Below, one piece after another: positions 25,360-38,839 of a stretch of 64,000 bases of DNA. The position numbers and the translations under genes were made by a program. How positions within the stretch are numbered: position 1 is the first letter of the stretch; every line of letters starts with the position of its first letter. The notes beneath the pieces are model-generated. The model was not told the DNA's origin and did no database searches. It saw only the letters and a list, made by a program, of their open reading frames with translations. This stretch comes from Sipunculus nudus. Its lineage: Eukaryota; Annelida; Sipuncula; Golfingiida; Sipunculidae. The DNA is taken from assembly GCA_026874595.1 (NCBI GenBank), contig CM049314.1:30453729-30517728 (forward strand), read 5' to 3'.

Positions 25360-26610
25360 TTCCTACGAAATTGGCCTTGACCTTGAATATTGCCACATGA
25401 TAAATTCGCACAAAATCATTAATATATCAATAAGGAATGCATGGATTGGTTCAAAAATCAAATTGACCGAAGATCTTGGATAGCATTGTCGTCTGCTGAA
25501 GACAGGTGGCGCCATCTTCTGTCCTTTTCTTGTTTTCGCATCCTTTAATACCTGATCATTGCCACTTGACAGTCCTGTGAGCATTATAAGTAAAAAACTA
25601 ACGGACAGATTTGGCCTGAAATTGTGCATATCAATAGATCTAGGACTCCTCCATCTTGTAATAAAGACTGGTGGCGCCATCCGCAATCGTTTTCCCGTTG
25701 TGTCCATCTGTATATGTGCTATGGGTGAAAATGGCTCGTATCTCAGGAGTGTGTCAAGGTATTGGTCTGAAATTTAGCATGTCTATCCATCTTGGAAAAT
25801 TTTCTCGTAAGTCAGACAAGTGGCGCCACCTACCTTCCCGTTTCTGAAGAATAAATTAATATTTTTCTTTGGAGTGGTGTGCCGTATTGGTCTGAAATTA
25901 ACCTATCCATGAACTCTTACTGACCTTAATCGCATATTCATTTAATGAATAATCATAAGCATCTGACAAACGAGCAACCAAACAGGTGACTTTAAACATT
26001 GTAAAGCGTCAATCATCTGACAAAAACAAGATTTTGCATAATTTGACAGAGCTCTGTCAAACAAACACGTGTAGTCTTTAAGTACTACAAGTACCCATGT
26101 CAGCCCGTTTTCCGGTATATTTCTTTTTATACAAAGGAGACGGTATAAAAAATTCTAGGCTATAGGTTGCAGGAGCCATTCCTCCGACTACCGAGTGAAT
26201 AATAATGTCTTACCTGGCACGTAATTCGTATGAGACAAATAATCCTAAATATTGCAAGACAGAACTCATAATGACTGCGATATAGTAAACAATGGTCAGG
26301 CGATACCAGTTGATGACGTCAGTCAATACGGCAGCATGCGTCATCGATCTTTGTGATGTCATTATTATGTTCTAAGCAGCTCTCGCTACCATAGATCTTG
26401 GACTCCTCGGTCTTGTGCTCAAGACTGATGGTGCCATCTGCATTTTTTTGTGTGTGGCGTCCATCCGTACATTTGTTTTAGGTGTAAATTGCTCATATCT
26501 GAGGAGTCGTTCAATGTGTTAGTCTGCATTTTGTTATGTACATCCATTTTTGACAATTGTCTTGTCAACTAGAAAGGTGGCGCCACCTTCGTTACCATCC
26601 CTGATGGCAC
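25360..26610. repeat. Dispersed/tandem ~150-165 bp repeat with GTGGCGCCA core
   Basis: The core GTGGCGCCA recurs at 25506, 25671, about 25819 and 26574, with a variant at 26424. It is accompanied by AGATCTTGGACTCCTC, CATTATAAGTAAAAAACTAA and TATCTCAGGAGTG-like strings. Units are spaced 149-165 bp apart in the first cluster. One related core occurs at 34304. Confidence 0.75.
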
Positions 26611-26639
26611 GTATACGAGGGGCCCACGTGGGTATATAT

Positions 26640-27980
26640 GGGCTTCACATGGGCAGACATGGGCATGGGCGGACACAGGTAGTGCCCACATGGGGCCCAT
26701 GAGGGCATTGTCCAGATTGTCCTACATTGTTCCACATGTGGGCCCATGGCGGGTCCCATGTGGCATGTTCGTATTTGTTACCAAAAAATAAATTAAAACA
26801 ATGATATATTATTAAATCTTTGAGAAGTAATTAATTAACTGCGAAATTGTTCTACGGGACGTATCTTCATGTTTTTTTTATCTATTTAAACTCATCACAA
26901 GATTTACTTCTCAACTGAGATTAGGTCGAGGGAGCCACGCGGGCTAATTCACAAGGGTCCCTCCAGGCTAGCCTATGTTATACCAGTATAAACATCACGT
27001 TTCTGGATAATAAACATATAAAGTCCGTATTTACCCAGCCAAAATATCCTATAGTTTACTATTTACATGTATAGTAACCTATAGGGGTTACAGAAAAATA
27101 TAGGAAACGAAGTAGTAATATTTGGGGTATTATAGTCAATTTTCAATGCCTCCAGGAAAATCACACCGAGCAGTAGGACCCCATAGTAACATATAGGAAA
27201 CTATGGTAACACGAATATTATAGTCAATTTTCAATACCTAAAGAAAATTCTTAACTGCAGGAGTCTATAGTCACATATAAGGAACTTTAGTAACGTGGAG
27301 TATCTTTGTCAATTTTTCAAAGCATATATTAGTTTGTAGTTTCCTTTAATATCATTTTATGTAAGCATAAAGTAAAGCTATAGTTTATATTAAAATAACT
27401 ATCATTTATATAACATAAAATAGAACAGTACTAGTGCATGTAGGTAGTGCCCACGTAGGGCCCATGAGGACATTGTCCAGTTTGTCCTGCATTGTTCCCC
27501 ATGTGGGCCCATGGCGGGCCCCACGTGGCATGTTCGTTTGGTTACATAAAATAAACAACAATAATACATTATTAAATCTTTGAAAAGTAATTATCAAACT
27601 GCGAAATTGTTCTACGTAACGTATTTTCATGTATTTGTCTATTTAAACTCATCACAGGATTTACTTCTGAAATAAGATTAGGTCGAGGGAGAAAGGTGGG
27701 TTAAGTCACAAGGGTCCCTCCGGGATTGTCGATGTAATACCCATATAAACATCACGTTTCTGGATAATAACCATATAAAGTCCGTATTTACCCAGCGAAA
27801 ATATCCTATAGTTTACTATATACATCTATAGTAACCTATAGGGGTTACAGTAAAATATAGGAAATTAATTAGTAATATATTTGAGGTATTATAGTTAATT
27901 TTCAATGCCTTTAGGAAAACACAGCTAGGAGTAAGACCCCATAGTAACATATAGGAAACTATGGTAACATGATGAATATT
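26640..27980. repeat. Two direct copies of a ~760-bp repeat containing GGGCCCATG
   Basis: GTAGTGCCCAC occurs at 26679 and 27444; AAGTCCGTAT at 27021 and 27778; CCATAGTAACATATAGG near 27181 and 27939. The offset is 757-765 bp. Each copy starts with a GC-rich GGGCCCATG/TGGGCCCAT segment that resembles the 234-bp satellite at 36290 and continues into AT-rich sequence with internal repeats of ATAGTAACCTATAGG. Confidence 0.85.
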
Positions 27981-28874
27981 ATGAATATAATCAGATAAAT
28001 AAATATTATAAAATATTAATAAAATAGTTTATTTCTTATTTATATTATTGAATATGTATTCAAATATTCTATTTTTTAATGCTATTAATATTATTTTTTC
28101 ATTATAATTATCATTTGAATTACAATAATTATTTATATTACATTATGATATCTTAATATAATGTCATTAATATATTATTTCTGATTTTATGATCAATTTT
28201 AATTTTGATGACTAAATATTGCAATAAGAGGCCTAATGATAGTTATAATGAAAATAATATATTCATAGTATTAAACAATATCATATTAATAATAAATAAT
28301 CAGATAAATAAATATTATAAAATATTAATAAAATAATTTAATTTTTAGTTTATTTATATTTTTATTTTAAATGAATCTTACATTTATTTAACTTTATAAG
28401 AACAAATTAAATTGAATATCAGGGTTTTAATATATCTCATATTTTCAGGAAACCCTTAACTAATCTTCAAAATGTCAGTTTTATATCTTGACCGTTTGTT
28501 TATACTGTGCAATTTCAAGCAATTTAAACTTGATGAATATAACGTGCACACAGTCTGACGACATATTTGCTTACAAAGAAAGAACTATTTCGTGTAGCGT
28601 AATCTGCGGTCTCTTTGACGTCACGCTGCGTGTGGGCCCGCGTAGTGATAAGAAGGAGTGCACTATAGTCATGTCGTCTGCTGGGCGGGACTGTCAGGCG
28701 GGGATATTTCGGCATGTGGAACACTAAGTTTCGTTAAGAAGTTCATAATTTTATAGTTTCTACGTTCTATAGACTTCATTTTCACAGAGGATACAATATT
28801 ACTGGAGTACGCTTTTTCTACAGTGTTTGATAAACGGTTAAGCGCAGCGAGTTGCGGAATTGTCGTCAGCCAAA

Positions 28875-28969
28875 ATGGCTATGTCAAAATCTCAAGGACG
28901 CTGGTTTGTATTCCGGGATGTTCGGTGTCCGAAGTCGGAGGGCCTGCAAGACGCAAATAAATTGCTATG
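28875..28969 (+). CDS. Possible first coding exon of an unidentified transcript
   Basis: An ATG in reasonable context (CAAAATGGCT) opens 31 codons (MAMSKSQGRWFVFRDV...) to a good donor, ATG|GTGAGC. A strong acceptor follows at 29671 (TTTTCTGCTTTAG), and AATAAA lies near 30251. However, simple joining gives TGA at the junction, so either the model is wrong or the message is non-coding. I recognise no family. Confidence is low. Confidence 0.25.
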
Positions 28970-31900
28970 GTGAGCCATGGATTACTGACAAACTATGCCA
29001 TATGACCATGAATAATCACGTCATGCTCTTTAAATGAATCAATAATGTTACATTTTCACACGGTTTATCTATTACTTAGTGTTAGTGTTATTGTTAAAGA
29101 TTGTCATGTAAATTTTAAAATTTAATATTTTTTTTATACAAATAACAATGTCACTGTAACTGTAAGTATATAGAAGTATATATAAATATTTTTTTTGCAG
29201 ATGTACATATAGGCTGTCATGTTGCCTTGTTTACACTATATATCATGACCATATTTAAAAAAAAAAATTATCCATTAGGGTTTCAGTTTCTTTTCTTTTT
29301 TTTTACCTACAGTAATAGGAAGTTTCATATTAAGTTCCCTATAATAAAAAAATCAATATGCTAATTAAATCATTTTATATTATTAATATATTTTGAAAAT
29401 AGTTTGGTTTAGAGCAGTTCATGCAGAGAATAATAGTAAATCTGACACCTGATATCATGTGTCTTTGTATAGTATGCATGCTATGGTTTGTGGGTTTTTT
29501 TAGATCCACAGACAAAAGGGAAAATTTAGTACACATCGTTTAATAGTATTAAAATGGATTTTTTTAATGAATAATATTCAAAGTTGATAATATTTTTTTT
29601 AATGTTAGTTTTTTTTAAGTTCCTATTGTAAGTTAAGTATTTAAAAATATTAAAACAAAGTTTTCTGCTTTAGATATATGGGAAAACACACATGGAGAGA
29701 ACTCAACCCAACTTCCTATTCAAGCCCATACATATTGTCATTTTGGACTGCAGGGAATGTCCAGGCAAGCAAAATAACAATGGATCTGGATCCTATGTTC
29801 TGAACAATTGATGAGTTCAATATAAAATTTACTCCATTAATGCACTCATTTTATGTATTCAAAGGATAGTAGCACAAGTTGGAATAGGTGAAAGTCACAC
29901 CAGAAACTCAGATTTTACGGACATATATTTCGAATCTTTTTATGGAAGATTTATTGATACCAGGAATTATTCTATCTTTCAAGAATCCCTTTTTGCGAAA
30001 GAAGGATTATTTATGAGCTGTTAAGTTTAAAAAGGTTCAAAGTTCAAAGTGGAGCCTAAATTGATGAATGGTGAATTTCTTGTTAAAAGAAAAAAAAATT
30101 TTCAGATGGGATATGGCACATATATAAAGGACCATAGAAAAGCGTAGAATAATCCCTTGGTAGATATAGTACTTTCAAGTTTCAGATGTATATTATCCAT
30201 GTTATTTTGTAATTCTAAATAATGTTTGTAATTAACATTCTGGTGAACCACCAATAAAGTATGAAGTCCTTAATATTATGTTCAGAGTGATTTATTTGCT
30301 TTGAAAATTTCCCATTCAGTCTAGGGATAATTATATGTTGAGCTCAGCTGACTAAAAGTCATCTGAGCTATAGCCATGTCCATTGTCCGTCGTCCGGGCG
30401 TCTGTCCGTTAGTAGTGTATTTTTTGTAACCGTTGGACATATGAATCCGAAATGCGGCATATGGTAAGATGTCCTCCCAAAAAAACCCTACCATACCGAA
30501 AATTGGGTCGCTCAACTTCGTACCTTTTAAATATTTAGGTAAAAATTAAATTTTCCATTTAAAGCCAGTTCTTAACTTTCAAGATCATCAAAATTTCTGA
30601 TCTGATATTGATCATATTTGATATAGATATTTCTCTATATATTTGCCATGTACATACCAGAAATTAGTCAGTATTGTGTAATTTCTTGAAGTTGTGAGCC
30701 CTTTCTTAATTATAAGGCCTTACATATTTAATAAAAAGTATCTCGAACAAAGAAATGGACAGTGATGGGAAGGAGAAGGGAAAAAATAAAAAAATAAATA
30801 TAATTCAAACATTAAAGATATAAAAACCGCCATTTTTCCATATAAATTTTGCAAATGATGACATGAATAGATAGGAACTATATGTTCCCTTTTACAATGA
30901 GTAGTGCAAATAAAGTAATCTCAGTATCTACAGGATATCCTCATTATTTTCTTGATGGGCCAGTGAAAAACTTTTAAAAAATCAAGATTTTTTCTTTTTA
31001 AACTTTTATCAATTTAAACATTTTTGTAAAACTAATCAGTCCATTAAAACAATTTTGTAAAACCAATCAATCTATTTTTCTCACTTAAACAACTTGAAAG
31101 TTTATAATAACCGGTATAGGACACTTGTTGCAAATTAAACTATTAATTTGAAGTATGTTATATGGTCGGTGGCAATAAAAAGCTAACAACAAGTAAAGGA
31201 AAGTTCAGGCAAATAAAAATAGCCATGTAATATACAATTCGAATTACAAACGCACATGTTAGCAATATCAGGGTTCATCAGAGCCACCCAGTCAGAAATC
31301 AAGAAAAATAAGCAAACAGTCTTTTTCTTTAAAATATCACATAAAACATCTTTAAGGTAGGATCTATCTGTTGTCAATCATCGAGAAAAAAACCTCAGAA
31401 ACACATTTAAAAAAACACAATATGTAAAATATGGTGAAACTATACCAGTCGGGAATTTAATCATATATATCAAATTAAATAAAAGTTTACCCCTTAGAAA
31501 TGTAAACAAATGCAAGGAAAAATGACAAACTAATATAAACAAATATATCAAACGTAGGTATATCCTGATGAACATCATTTTAGAATGTTTTTTTTTTTTT
31601 TTTTTTTTTTTGCATCAACCGATTCGGAGCCCTTAGAACGCGGCATAACGCGGCATTGGCCACAAATAACACAGGTGCCTATCGCAATTTTTAGCATTTT
31701 CATTGTGTGTATATTTGATTAAAGAGTTTATTTGCATAAGACGACCTACCGGGCTTCCATGCGATTAGCTGCGATCGCCCAGCAGCCCTAGAAAGAAAGC
31801 CAATCTGAGATTCATAGTACACTACGCGCATGCGAGTGTAGTTTCATTCATGTGGTTTCATAGCGGGAAATAGTCCGTGCATGTGCAACAATCTAGTGCT

Positions 31901-33618
31901 CACAAATGCGATGCTGCAAGCATAGGTATATGGCGATCGGATATCCAAATTAGCTTACTTCATTCTGAATTTTCAAAATCAAAACCTCATAGTCACATGT
32001 TCGCAGCCATTTTAACAAAGAGATTTAAATAGGTCGGCTTTTTCCGCTTTCGGCCTTAGGATTGCCTGTAGAGGATTTATCCACGCGATGTCAAGAATGT
32101 CGCTATAGTCTGTGACCCTCCGTGGAGGATGATTCCGAAACTGATCTCGGCAGGACCATATAAAAGCCGGACATTTTCGGACACCTCGTTGAGAATATTA
32201 CAAACCTCGCTGATATTATTTTGAATGTTTTCAAAAGTAAGCGGTCCATCATTTCAAGTAGAATAACTGGCTATTATCAAATAAATTTAATTTGCATAAT
32301 ACGTAATAAATATGGGGGGGGGGGGGGGGAGCTGCGTTAAAATATACACGATCGGAAATAGCCCTATACCTCCCGTGCTCTAGATCGGACACTGTTTTGT
32401 ACGCCAATCCAGAAGCAAACCGCGCTCAATCAAGCTTAACTAACATGATCGTTCCAACTTGGTTGACGTTGTTCTGCCACGCAGCCGTACGAAGGGTTTG
32501 CAAAAAAGACTTAAGTGTGTAATGGCAAAATTAAGCTAGTTATTAAAATATTTTTTAGAGGTTCTTATTGTGTCAATTGCATTGTCATGCAGCCCACTTT
32601 GGTCACTGGAGGGCATTCAGTGCATCTCTCTCTGCTTACCTGATTCATAATGGGTCACTTGGGACATCCCCTGCTGTAACAAGTGTACATTAATTTTCAT
32701 ATCAACCCCCCCCCCCCCCCCGGCACCATTTGTAATGTGAAACCTATCGTTTGAATTCTTCCTTTATTGACACAGAAATTACATTGAAATGTAAAGCTTA
32801 CTTGGTTTTCTAGACATAATGAAATACTCTAAATAAATTAATTCCCTTTTCAATAATTTTGACAAATTAAAAATAAAATTAAACCCAACAGGATACGTAA
32901 TATGATAATATATGAGCCAAATTATGGATTAATGAAGGTGCAATTTAAAATTGTAAATCCTGAATCAAGTTAAATTTTCAGATATTTATTGTTTTGCAAA
33001 TTTATAAAATATATATATTATTAGTGGTAAAAAAAATAATACATGTGAATGTATAATGTGTTGTTTTTGGACAAAATTTGGGATAAATGAAGATGCTATT
33101 AAGAATTGTAAATCAACTTATATATTCAGATATATATATGATATATTGCAAATGTATAATATTTTATCTTGAAAAAAAAAAGATTGATGTGATGAAAATA
33201 ATGAGGATCTTATGCAAATATTTTTTTCATTATTTTCCTGCCTAAGCATAAGATAAAATAAAGTGATTGGCTTTGTTTTTCCACCTGTCTGTCTTTTTTT
33301 AAATTTGTTACAATTATGAATAATCATTTCCTCCCGTAAGTACTGTTGCCTTAAATTTCACCTCTCACCAGTAACACCCCCTTTCTCATGCCATTGAGCA
33401 CCTGCACCTGTGGACTGGCCCATTAGTTTAATAGCAAATATATAGGGATTTATTAAATGAGAAAAAAAAAATCAGTGTAATAAAAAAAAGGATATAATTG
33501 AAACATATTATGTTCTTGCCTCAGCAGTATGTGACATAAAGGGACCAGTGCCATCTGTTCATCTTCTTTGTTTAATCAACTCTTTTCCTATAAGCATTCT
33601 TTAATACCCCCCCCCCCC

Positions 33619-33619
<1 letters not shown>

Positions 33620-33672
<53 letters not shown>
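33620..33672. repeat. (CT)n microsatellite
   Basis: A CT dinucleotide run directly follows a poly-C tract. Confidence 0.95.
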
Positions 33673-33673
<1 letters not shown>

Positions 33674-34621
33674 AACTTATCTTAAGCACATAAATTTTTT
33701 TCATGATTGCATTATTAACGATAAGAGGCCAAAATATCAATGTTTTACACAGTGAGTACAATATACATGTATACTTATCAGATTTAGCTTATGTTCATTT
33801 GAAAATATAATTTTCAATTTTTAGCCAACCTGCGAGCTTATGCGATGATGCGCCGTAGTGCGTAAGTGCGTCTTGTGTCGTGCGTCGTCTGTACGTTAAC
33901 CATAGCTATCTCAAAAATGGCAGGAGCTAGCATCATTTTTTTTTTTTGCAAATAATCAGTCACCTGAAAAACTCTATCGGATTTTGTTTAATTTTTTTTC
34001 TAACTGTATTTTCTTAGATTTAATAGGGAAAACGCTAAAAAAGATTTAAAAATCTTCTTCTCCGAAACTCTCCTAGCAAATTGTCCAATATTTAATAGAA
34101 ATTATCCCTGGAACAATCTCTCTCAAGTTTGTTCGAATGGTTCCAGTTCGGAGATTTTTGGCCGAGTAACAGGAGGTTAAACTTAGTCATCTGTCCAAAA
34201 ACGCACACTAAATGAAAATGATCTCAGTAACTTCTGGAGCTAGTATCACCAAATTTTATGCAAATGTTTTATCACATAAGTCATATCTTAAATTGAGGTA
34301 TTGGTGGCGCCACTAACATTGACCTTTTTTACAAGCAAAAATGTAATTTTAGACTCTTCTAGCCTATACACTTTTATGATGAAACTGTTAAGCTGATTGG
34401 TTTAAACTTTACAAGAATTATTCAATGGTAGGGTTCTGTCAGTTTTATAAGAATAGATTGGGTAAATGCAGCTTTTGCCAGTGTAGCCAATTGGAAAAGG
34501 CTTTCAGTGTTTGAAAACAGATTTGACATGCCAAGTTTCAACATGCCAAGTCAGGAGGTCACTCAGTTCAACCAGGTTAGGTCCAGACATCACCATGGCA
34601 ACTGACCTGGCTCTGTTTGGT

Positions 34622-34663
34622 GTCTAGACACATCGTCTAGACGTCTAGACACATCGTCTAGAC
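34622..34663. repeat. Tandem pair of a 21-bp self-complementary unit
   Basis: Each unit begins and ends with the palindrome GTCTAGAC around a short centre (ACATC), and two units abut exactly. The function is unknown. Confidence 0.9.
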
Positions 34664-35884
34664 GCAGAATGCCCAGGTTAGAACTAGTGGAACTATATCT
34701 TTCAACTCTTTGAAAAAAAACTTGGTTTGCATTTATAGCAAATCTGTGAGCTTATGCGATGGTGTGCCATCGTCTGTCGTGCGTCATAGCTTTCTCAAAA
34801 AGGGCAGGAGCTAGCATCACCATTTTTTTTTGCAAAAAAATTAGTCATCTAAAATATTCTTATTTCTTGGCTAAACATTTAAAAAATTTTCTTGTCCGAA
34901 ACCATGCTGCCAAATTGCGCGTTCATCCGTCCCAATAATCATCCCTGGCAGAAAAAGAAAAGAAAACATATCCGAAATATCCTGACTGATACATCCTAGT
35001 TTTATAATGTCTTAGGCCGAAAAATGCAGGTCTGAAAGGTCCATTTTGCTGAAATCATAATGACGAAGGTAGATATGCAGGACATAAGAGGAACAATATT
35101 AAATTTAAAAAATAAACCTCCATTCATGCTCCCCAAACTTTGTACAGGTTCGCATTAGGCCTGTATGCCTTGTTTTGGGAGCATTTTATTTCAGCTAATA
35201 AATAAAATGTGTATCACATTATTCCTTGTTTTATAAGTGACAGGTTCCATGATTATTTTATGCACATATCACTGTCACATAGCTGAAATAAGGATACTTC
35301 TAGAATTATTTTATCATGAGAGACACCTCCACCTTTGGTATAGTCCATAAAAGTACACATTGTTAGTATGACAAATATATAGTTAATATGTAATTATCAC
35401 CAGTGAGCAGGGCTATTTCCTCTGAGCTTTTCAAATGTGTGTGTGTGTATATATATAAGTTGTAGGTAATGGTTTTAAAATCATAATCGATGATTAAAAA
35501 ATAAAAACGGCTGATGATCGATAATTTAATCGAATTATTTTATGTACTTTCTATATTACCGTGTAATCTACTGTATACTAGTACCATAAATATTGACCCT
35601 AGTAAATAGTCTGACTTGTACATCACTATTCATAATGAAACAATCCATTCACCCGTAGCCAAGTCGAACTTGCCGACGGACGATTGTTGGCTGCCGCAAG
35701 GTTCTGTTGTGATGCTGTTCGCTATACATTGTTATTTTGTGTTCGCATATCTCTGACAGGATTCTTTGCATATGCATGCATAATCATATTACCCGATTAT
35801 GCAAAATGCAATCGATTAATTAATTTTGGAAAAAAAGACCAGTCATCAATCGATTAATCGGAACACCACTGTATTACACAGTGA

Positions 35885-36150
35885 AAACAGAAAAGTGGTA
35901 AAACGGTAAGCGTTCCCTGCTGGCACCTGGTGACCCGAGTTCAATCCCAAGTGGCTATGAGAGCGAGTTGTAGTGGCCTGTCTAGGTCCCCTTGTTTCCT
36001 CCCCCCTAACAGATTACCGCACGCCACCATCCTTGCCATGGAGAATGTCTTGTGTTAGTTTTTATGACCAGTTGTACCATTCATGTAAGATAAAGTGGCA
36101 AGTTTGTACATATTATTCTGGACAAATAAATCATGCTCATGCTTTCAAGA
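35885..36150 (+). mobile_element. Second tRNA-like SINE family
   Basis: TGGTAAAACGG fits the A-box consensus, and GACCCGAGTTCAATCCC near 35932-35948 resembles a B box. The tail runs CAAGTGGCTATGAGAGCGAG, CCATCCTTGCCATGGAGAA and on to AT-rich sequence. It is unlike the SINE at 19366 outside the promoter boxes. Confidence 0.6.
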
Positions 36151-36289
36151 ACAAAGAAAAATTGTCCAAAACACATATTTTATTATCTAGGGCTGGTAAA
36201 CGTTCACTTATATATGATTTTTAAAAAATCAATTTAAATAATCCTTTATTGATTTTATCCAACTTTATTTATATCAACTCCGCTTGCAT

Positions 36290-37240
36290 GCAGTGATAAA
36301 CACTCCAAGGACCCTTGTGTCTGCTCCTGTTTAGCCCATTGGTAGCAATTCTTGGGCCCCATATACAGACCCCGCCTGTTACCCTCCATGGGCCCACATG
36401 TGTACACATGTTGGCCCAACGTCCTAGCCAACATTGGACCCGGGAGCAAAAAGTCACGGGTGCCCACGGGGTTAGCCCATATGGGGCCCATGGACATGTA
36501 CCACAAGGGTCCCTTGTTTGCATGTAGTGACAAACCCTCCAAGGACCCATGTGTTTTCCCCTGTTTAGCCCATTGGTAGCCATTCGTAGGCCCCATATAC
36601 AGACCCCGCCTGGTACCCTCCATGGGCCCACATGTGTACCCATGTTGGCCCCACGTCCTAGCCAACATTGGACCCGGGAGCAAAAAGTCACGGGTGCCCA
36701 CGGGGTTAGCCCATATGGGGCCCATTGACATGTACCACAAGGGTCCCTTGTTTGCATGTAGTGACAAACCCTCCAAGGACCCATGTGTCTGCCCCTGTTT
36801 AGCCCATTGGTAGCCATTCGTGGGCCCCATATACAGACCCCGTCTGATACCCTCCATGGGCCCACATGTGTACCCATGTTGGCCCCACGTCCTAGCCAAC
36901 ATTGGACCCGGGAGCAAAAAGTCACGGGTGCCCACGGGGTTAGCCCATATGGGGCCCATGGACATGTACCTCAAGGGTCCCTTGTTTGCATGTAGTGACA
37001 AACCCTCCAAGGACCCTTGTGTCTGCCCCTGTTTAGCCCATTGGTAGCCATTCGTGGGCCCCATATACAGGCCCCACCTGGTACCCTCCATGGGCCCACA
37101 TGTATACCCATGTTGGCCCCACGTCCTAGCCAACATTGGACCCGGGAGCAAAAAGTCACGGGTGCCCACTGGGTTAGCCCATATGGGACCCATGGGTTTG
37201 TACATATTGGTCCCACATGGGTCCCTTGTTTGCATGCTAT
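36290..37240. repeat. 234-bp GGGCCC-rich satellite, four units
   Basis: The anchor GTGACAAACCCTCC (GTGATAAACACTCC in the first unit) has its fifth base at 36297, 36531, 36765 and 36999, an exact 234-bp period. Units differ by only a few bases. Since 234 equals 3 x 78, the minus strand stays open for 326 codons, and other frames on both strands are also partly open. That points to sequence composition rather than to a protein. Inside each unit the words TGGGCCC, GGGCCCATG and CCCATGT recur, so the unit itself probably grew from shorter repeats. Confidence 0.95.
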
Positions 37241-38839
37241 CTGGGATATTTCTAGCGTAAAATTATCCCCTTTTCTCAAGATTCATCGTATTTGTCCCCA
37301 TATTTGGTGAAAAATATTGTTTCTCAAGTTGATAGATGAAAGAAACCTTGGTCGCTTGCCAAGTGTCAGTATATGCAACTGAAGTTGGGGGGTCTGTTCT
37401 TAAGAGGAGGGTTGGGGGTGCGGGGAGGGGGGGGGGGGGTTAAACTGTCTGTGTATACTTAGGCACCTGCGGTGCCAAGAAATGTCTAGTTGGACCAATG
37501 TAGCAGCATATACGATGAAAAGGTTGGTTTTGACATTTTTCTTCTAACAGATGCATGTGTGTGTATGTATAAAAAGGTTTGCGCAAACTTTGATTACCAT
37601 CCCATGACTGCAATTAAGTCACCCCCACCCTTGAAGATAAATTAATTGACGCCACAATTGCTCTGCCAGATCAGACGATGAGTTGATACAGGATTTGTAT
37701 GTTCGGTAAAACATATTATTAGTTAGCAATGCCTTCGTTTAACAAAAGAACCTAGGTCATACCAACCCTTTTCAATGCGCAGATAAATAATTTTCATATC
37801 TTTTTTATGATATGGGGGGTATATTAATGTGGTCCACATCAATAAGTCTATTACCAAAAAGGGCGAATTATCTGCTGGTATTTGTGCCTGAGAGAGAGAC
37901 AGACAGACAGGAGGAGAAAGATAAAACAGGAGAAGGAAAGACAGAAAGGAATAGATTATGACGTCACACGAACATAAACAGCAATTCGGCAAATTCCATT
38001 TCCTAAAACACGGATGTCTATCCGCTTCACATGGTTTGTCCCAGTTCTAATGATGCTTTCTGGCAAAACTATGTGTGTTTAAGCAACAACGTGTATGTTA
38101 TTTTATTCTCTACCAAGAAATCATACGATCAGATAATTTAACATAATGGAGCGTTCAGTCCCCCGTGCATTGTTAACATGAAGTACAATCATGCTCATTG
38201 TGTACCTTCCAGGGGCGCATGCAGTTTCGGTCCCCATTATGGGGGACGGGGTTCCACACACAGGCCTTTGTAATAGGGTATACCCCATTCATAATTTTCT
38301 CTATATAATATAATAATGTTATAAGTGGTGGACACAGAAACAAATTCGGTGTGTGTGTGAGAGGGGTGGGTGGTATTTTCAAGGAAGCGCGACCGTCTAG
38401 GGTGTGTATCAACCGAGGGGCTAGGCGTTGGAGGAATGCCCCTCCTCGCGCGGCGTGGAACCTGAAAAAAATCATTCAACATATAAGCAATATTCAAGTC
38501 AAGACAGACATTCGATTCGAATCAAGCGATACGAGTATAAAATAAATTGGAAGAGTATTGCTTCAGCAACCAGCAAAAAGTAATAATTGCGCCCATGTTG
38601 CCGTCCAGAAGCGGATCCAGAGGGAGGAAGGGGGAGGGGGGTAAGGGAGTCTGCCCGTCCTCTCCAATATCCTGGATCCGCCCCTGCCTTCCAGCACGGC
38701 TAGAGTCATGCTCTTTGAGCGAACCATGCTCACGTTGAAATACAGATAAACAGGGGCACCGCAAAGCGGAACATCCCCTTGCACGGGATATAATTAGAAT
38801 GGATGTATTACACAGTGTGAAAATGAGGAGGGCAGCTCT

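Larger units (their letters stand above)
22986..28800. other. 3' flank of the helicase gene and gene-poor repeats
   Basis: The 3' UTR of the helicase begins here. A possible AATAAA lies near 23592, but the polyadenylation site is not certain. From 25.3 kb the DNA is made of repeats (see separate entries), and 28000-28400 is very AT-rich. No convincing gene is seen. Confidence 0.6.
29000..36289. other. Gene-poor repeat-rich stretch
   Basis: No coding region could be supported. The stretch holds dispersed repeats at about 30350-30700 and 32520-32680 (related to 5740-5830), poly-T at 31583-31611, a (CT)n run, and two related segments at about 33820 and 34735 (GAGCTTATGCGATG, GGCAGGAGCTAGCATCA). 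It also has a 21-bp self-complementary duplication at 34622 and an ATCGAT-rich element at 35475-35870. A slightly GC-richer portion lies at 31610-32470 without a visible open frame. Confidence 0.55.

Noticed and set aside
32060-32170. Possible box C/D snoRNA (GGATGATT ... CTGATC)
   Set aside because: The boxes are imperfect, and no terminal stem or guide match could be established by eye.
36255-37235. 326-codon open frame on the minus strand
   Set aside because: It lies wholly in the 234-bp satellite, whose period is divisible by three. Frames on the other strand are also long, and the text is low-complexity GPM/GPT/GW wording.
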